The notes below the pieces were generated by a model. The model ran no database searches and had not been told where the DNA came from. It saw nothing but the letters and a program-made list of their open reading frames with translations. From Mesorhizobium sp. Z1-4 (GTDB lineage Bacteria > Pseudomonadota > Alphaproteobacteria > Rhizobiales > Rhizobiaceae), in assembly GCF_004000235.1 (NCBI RefSeq), contig NZ_RCIO01000002.1:327501-391500 (forward strand): 64,000 nt of DNA. Direction: 5' to 3'. The position numbers and the translations under genes are program-made. Positions 60,899-64,000 of this stretch are shown one piece after another. The first letter of the stretch is position 1. Each line of letters begins with the position of its first letter.

Positions 60899-62019
60899 AG
60901 TCCGAATGGGCGATCGGCCTGATGACCGGCACAGTGCTCGACGGCAATATCGACGTCGCGATGATCCGCACCGACGGCGAAACGGTCGACGAGTTCGGCC
61001 CATATGCGCTGATGCCCTATCCGGATGGGCTGCGCGATCTGCTTTTCCGCACTTTCGATGCGGCGCGCGCCTGGGGCTTCGAAGGGCCCGAACCCGCAAT
61101 ATTCCGCGAAGCAGAGATCGCGCTCACCAAGGCGCAGTCCGATGGGGTGAACGCGTTTATTGCCGACCATGGCTTCAAGGCGTCGGAGATTTCAGCAGTC
61201 GGGTTCCACGGGCAGACCGTGCTTCACGCCGGGCCGCGAGAAGGCAAGCGAGGCAATACACGCCAGCTTGGCGACGGGGCAATGATGGCCCAGATTGTCG
61301 GAACCGATGTCGTCTTTGATTTCCGTTCGGCAGACGTTGCAGCGGGCGGGCAGGGCGCACCGCTTGCGCCGGTCTATCACCGTGCTTTGCTGAAGCGCAT
61401 AGGTGCCGGGCCGGAAACCGCGATCCTCAATCTCGGCGGCGTGGCCAACATCACCTGGTGCGACGGCGAGGAAATGGTCGCCTGCGACACGGGGCCAGCA
61501 AACGCTCCCGTCAACGACTGGGTGCGCCGACACACAGGCGCCGACATGGATGTCGATGGGCGGATCGCCGCAAGCGGTACGGTCAACGAGACGCGGCTGA
61601 CGGAGCTCCTACGGCATCCCTACCTCACCGCGCCATTTCCCAAATCGCTCGACCGATTCAGCTTTCTCGCCGAAATGGCGGAGGGCGAAACGCTGGAAGA
61701 TGGCGCAGCACTGCTGACGGCATTTTCGGCGGCGGCAGTCGCCAAGGCGCTCGATCTTCTGCCCAATCGCCCCACGCGGCTGGTCGTTTGCGGCGGCGGG
61801 CGGCGCAACCCGACGCTAATGCGCGAAATCGACAGACGTACAGGTACAGCGGCGGTCGCGGCGGAGGATGTCGGTCTGCGCGGCGATGCGGTGGAAGCGG
61901 AGTGTTTCGCCTTTCTTGCGGTGCGATCGAAGCTTGGCTTGCCGCTAAGTTTTCCCACGACGACCGGCGTGAGCCAACCGATGCAGGGTGGCGTTCTTGC
62001 GCCTGCCGCAACTGCCTGA
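60895..62019 (+). CDS. anmK: Anhydro-N-acetylmuramic acid kinase
   Basis: A 374-residue kinase of the ASKHA fold. The N-terminal [20 protein letters not shown], the [10 protein letters not shown] segment, [18 protein letters not shown], and [10 protein letters not shown] are AnmK hallmarks. The usual SGTSLDG reads TGTVLDG here. It phosphorylates and opens 1,6-anhydro-MurNAc during peptidoglycan recycling. It starts within the carboxylase alpha stop, an unexpected operon neighbour for a cell-wall gene. Confidence 0.94.
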   Translation: MKSEWAIGLMTGTVLDGNIDVAMIRTDGETVDEFGPYALMPYPDGLRDLLFRTFDAARAWGFEGPEPAIFREAEIALTKAQSDGVNAFIADHGFKASEISAVGFHGQTVLHAGPREGKRGNTRQLGDGAMMAQIVGTDVVFDFRSADVAAGGQGAPLAPVYHRALLKRIGAGPETAILNLGGVANITWCDGEEMVACDTGPANAPVNDWVRRHTGADMDVDGRIAASGTVNETRLTELLRHPYLTAPFPKSLDRFSFLAEMAEGETLEDGAALLTAFSAAAVAKALDLLPNRPTRLVVCGGGRRNPTLMREIDRRTGTAAVAAEDVGLRGDAVEAECFAFLAVRSKLGLPLSFPTTTGVSQPMQGGVLAPAATA

Positions 62020-62091
62020 GTTTTCGGAGCGTGCGTCGCGCGCTCCGGTCGGCTATCCTGACAGCAATTGCGCGACTACGAGGGGCTGGCA

Positions 62092-63279
62092 ATGAGCGAT
62101 CAATTCACCGAAACCACCTCGGTTTCCTGGTTCGGCAGGCTTCGCCGCTCTGTCGGCGGTATTCTGTTCGGCCTGATCCTGCTTGTCGGCATGGTGATGC
62201 TGCTTTTCTGGAACGAGGGCCGGGCGGTGACGACCGCGCGCTCGCTGGCAGAGGGCGCGGGCATCGTCGTGTCGGTCTCCGCCGATGCGGTGAACCCCGC
62301 GAACGAGGGCAAGCTGGTGCATGTCACCGGTACGGTGGAGACGCAGGAACGCCTCACCGACACCGCGTTCGGCGTCACCACAAGTGGCGTGCGGCTGCGG
62401 CGCAATGTCGAGATGTATCAGTGGAAGGAGACCGCTTCTTCAAAGACCGAAACCAAGCTCGGCGGCGGTGAAGAGACGGTCACCACCTATTCCTATTCGC
62501 GGGAGTGGTCGTCGGTGCCGATCGGATCGTCTGGCTTCAAGCAGCCGGACGGTCATCAAAACCCGCCTATGAACATCGAAAGCCAGAGCTTCCAGATTTC
62601 GGCGGCCAAGCTCGGCGCATTCGATCTGCAGGCGAATGTCATCGGGCGTATTGGCGGTGCTCGGGACGTACCGGTCGGCCCCGACGTGGTCAACGCGGTA
62701 CGGGTGGCGACCGGCGGCAACCAGCCGGTGTCTGCGCTCGACGGACGCATCTATATTTCCTACGACCCGAGCCGCCCGCGCGTGGGCGACTACCGTATCG
62801 GCTACTCGCTTGTGCCGCTCGGTCCGATCAGCGTGGTCGGCGAGCAGCAGGGCACGAGCTTCGACGCATACCAGACCGTCGCAGGCGACAAACTCCTGAT
62901 GGTGCACAACGGGATATCGCCGGCGGAGGCGATGTTTGCCGACGCCGTCACCGGCAATACTGTCCTCACATGGGTGCTGCGGATCGTCGGGCTCGTGTTT
63001 CTCGGCGTCGCCTTCGGACTGCTGTTGGCGCCGATCGGCGTGGTTGCGGATGTCATACCGTTTCTTGGACGTATCGTGCGTATGGGCACAGGGCTAGTGG
63101 CGTTCGCGCTGGCCGCTCTGGTGGGCTCCATCACCATCGCCTTGGCATGGTTCTGGTATCGCCCGGTGCTGGCGCTGGTTATCCTGATCGTGGGTACGGG
63201 CATCTTCTATGGCGTTTCGTATCTTGGCAAAAAGCGGGAGGCGCAGGGCGGCGCAGAAGCCGCGGCCGAAGGCGGTTGA
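62092..63279 (+). CDS. TMEM43-like membrane protein (DUF1625)
   Basis: A 395-residue protein. An N-terminal helix (about 18-40, IGFGLILLVGMVMLLFWNEG-like) is followed by about 240 polar residues, then three helices (about 290-312, 325-347, 353-375). The FWNEGRA motif after the first helix and the KLVHVTG segment are characteristic of TMEM43 relatives. Start ATG 62092 has GAGGGG upstream. Function in bacteria is not established. It is likely transcribed on its own. Confidence 0.88.
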   Translation: MSDQFTETTSVSWFGRLRRSVGGILFGLILLVGMVMLLFWNEGRAVTTARSLAEGAGIVVSVSADAVNPANEGKLVHVTGTVETQERLTDTAFGVTTSGVRLRRNVEMYQWKETASSKTETKLGGGEETVTTYSYSREWSSVPIGSSGFKQPDGHQNPPMNIESQSFQISAAKLGAFDLQANVIGRIGGARDVPVGPDVVNAVRVATGGNQPVSALDGRIYISYDPSRPRVGDYRIGYSLVPLGPISVVGEQQGTSFDAYQTVAGDKLLMVHNGISPAEAMFADAVTGNTVLTWVLRIVGLVFLGVAFGLLLAPIGVVADVIPFLGRIVRMGTGLVAFALAALVGSITIALAWFWYRPVLALVILIVGTGIFYGVSYLGKKREAQGGAEAAAEGG

Positions 63280-63368
63280 TGCACTGTCCGCACGACTGGA
63301 CCTTGTTATCGAATAAGGGTAAAGCGTGCGCGCCTGACGCGGGCTCATTCGCCCGCCGGCCGCATTGT

Positions 63369-63443
63369 TGGGGCGTAGCCAAGCGGTAAGGCAACGGTTT
63401 TTGGTACCGTCATGCGCTGGTTCGAATCCAGCCGCCCCAGCCA
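63369..63443 (+). tRNA. tRNA-Gln (anticodon TTG), CCA encoded
   Basis: A 75-nt cloverleaf: acceptor TGGGGCG/CGCCCCA, D arm GCCAAGCGGTAAGGC, anticodon stem ACGGT/ACCGT with loop TTTTGGT (anticodon TTG), T arm GCTGG-TTCGAAT-CCAGC, discriminator G then CCA. It reads CAA, and CAG by wobble. A weak GCGGGC/GCCCGC hairpin (63339-63356) lies upstream. Confidence 0.97.
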
Positions 63444-63449
63444 GCCTCC

Positions 63450-63464
63450 GCTTGCTTCGCAAGC
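63450..63464. terminator. Hairpin after tRNA-Gln
   Basis: GCTTGC-TTC-GCAAGC forms a 6-bp stem with a tight loop, 6 nt after the tRNA CCA and 22 nt beyond the end of the convergent OsmC gene. It may serve both; the T tract is poor. Confidence 0.45.
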
Positions 63465-63485
63465 TATGGCTGGGCAAGCCGGCAA

Positions 63486-63881
63486 CTAGCCCGCAGCTTT
63501 AGCAGTTACTTCGCAGTTGAGCGTGTTGCTGACGGTGCACATCGCCTTGGCGCGCGCGATGATCTCAGCTTCTCCGTCGGGTGCCCAATCGGCGATGCCG
63601 CTCACCTCACAACGCACGGTTTGAAGCCGGCCTGGAAGGTCCAGAGCCTTCTCGCCAACCACCGAGACGCTGAAAGGTCCGGCGTCGAGCTTGTCGCCTT
63701 TAGCGACGATGATGACCGATTTCACCATGCAATGCCCGACGGACGCCAGCAGCATGTCGACCGGCGTGTCGACGGGCGGGTGGGGCAAAGCGGCTCCATC
63801 CGCCCCCATCTGGAATGTTACCTCCGACCGGTCGCTGATCCGTGTGATCACCGGGCCGAATTTCTTGGGTCTGATCTTCAT
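63486..63881 (-). CDS. OsmC-family protein
   Basis: A 131-residue OsmC/Ohr-fold protein with both redox cysteines, Cys51 (ASVGHCMVKS) and Cys115 (AKAMCTVSN). Such proteins reduce organic hydroperoxides or act as stress-linked redox proteins. Start ATG 63881 directly follows the end of the upstream TRAP permease gene by 14 nt, so the two may be co-transcribed. Confidence 0.9.
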   Translation of the reverse strand: MKIRPKKFGPVITRISDRSEVTFQMGADGAALPHPPVDTPVDMLLASVGHCMVKSVIIVAKGDKLDAGPFSVSVVGEKALDLPGRLQTVRCEVSGIADWAPDGEAEIIARAKAMCTVSNTLNCEVTAKAAG

Positions 63882-63895
63882 GGTCGTCTCGTTCT

Positions 63896-64000
63896 CTAAA
63901 AAAGCAGGTCGGGCAAAAACAGTGCGATTGCCGGGAAGGCCGTGAGCACGGCAATCGCCAGGAGATGGGCCAGCCAGTAAGGCACCGTAGCCCAGGCAAC
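63896..64000 (-). CDS. C-terminal 34 residues of a TRAP large permease (DctM-like), partial
   Basis: Reading from the right edge, the minus strand gives an open frame PYWLAHLLAIAVLTAFPAIA followed by LFLPDLLF and TAG. This is the last transmembrane helix and the LP-x-LL ending of DctM proteins; compare the LFLPNLVMGLE end at 14255. The rest lies beyond the window. It indicates another TRAP transporter on the minus strand. Confidence 0.7.
   Translation of the reverse strand, partial: VAWATVPYWLAHLLAIAVLTAFPAIALFLPDLLF

Overview
The window reads as a chromosomal segment of an alphaproteobacterium, most probably of the order Hyphomicrobiales (Rhizobiales; Phyllobacteriaceae-like). The evidence is GC-rich coding sequence, frequent GTG/TTG starts, the rRNA order 23S-5S-tRNA-fMet at the left edge, and gene families typical of rhizobial chromosomes. 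This placement is inference; no species is identified. There are no transposases, prophage genes or CRISPR arrays.

Layout. 1-1270: 3' part of a 23S rRNA, 5S rRNA, tRNA-fMet and a decayed copy of the tRNA-fMet 3' half. 1338-3690: a LysR regulator divergent from an RraA-like / LuxR-type pair. 3899-10552 and GntR1: an S33 hydrolase, a nitrilase-family amidase, a second alpha/beta hydrolase and an Fe(III)/thiamine-type ABC importer. 11395-14255: a TRAP transporter. The same palindrome (CTGCAA-N4-TTGCAG) precedes both of these blocks. 14459-24615: a divergent block in which GntR2, an amidohydrolase and a DMT exporter face a polyamine-type ABC importer with two tandem binding proteins and a second amidohydrolase. 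24679-32506: a kynureninase-like PLP enzyme, GntR3 with two CGTATACG operators, a VOC-bicupin protein and a complete branched-chain-amino-acid-type (Liv) importer. 32509-39592 (minus): cyclase, FAD oxidoreductase, MarR, IorA, IorB and thioesterase. 39694-46439 (plus): a second FAD oxidoreductase and a complete dipeptide-type (Dpp) importer. 46471-47885: arsP and arsR. 47981-53367: enoyl-CoA hydratase/TetR pair, tautomerase, saccharopine-dehydrogenase-like protein, threonine dehydrogenase and glycerate kinase. 53563-60898: an acyl-CoA catabolic run (hydratase, TIGR03084 protein, acyl-CoA dehydrogenase, BKACE, biotin-dependent carboxylase beta and alpha). 60895-64000: anmK, a TMEM43-like protein, tRNA-Gln, an OsmC protein and the tail of a TRAP large permease.

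How the genes work together. From about 3.8 to 46.4 kb the window is an accessory catabolic zone in which each uptake system (Fe/thiamine-type ABC, TRAP, polyamine-type ABC, Liv, Dpp) sits beside its own regulator and hydrolytic or redox enzymes. The most distinctive unit is the minus-strand operon 32509-39592. It predicts oxidative decarboxylation of an aryl-pyruvate-type 2-oxo acid to an acyl-CoA (IorAB), followed by CoA release by a 4-hydroxybenzoyl-CoA-type thioesterase. It is linked to a kynurenine-formamidase-like cyclase and to two phytoene-desaturase-like FAD enzymes on opposite strands. The 53.5-60.9 kb block resembles leucine/isoprenoid acyl-CoA degradation, but has a BKACE enzyme where an HMG-CoA lyase would be expected. 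Substrates of all these systems are inferred from families and context only.
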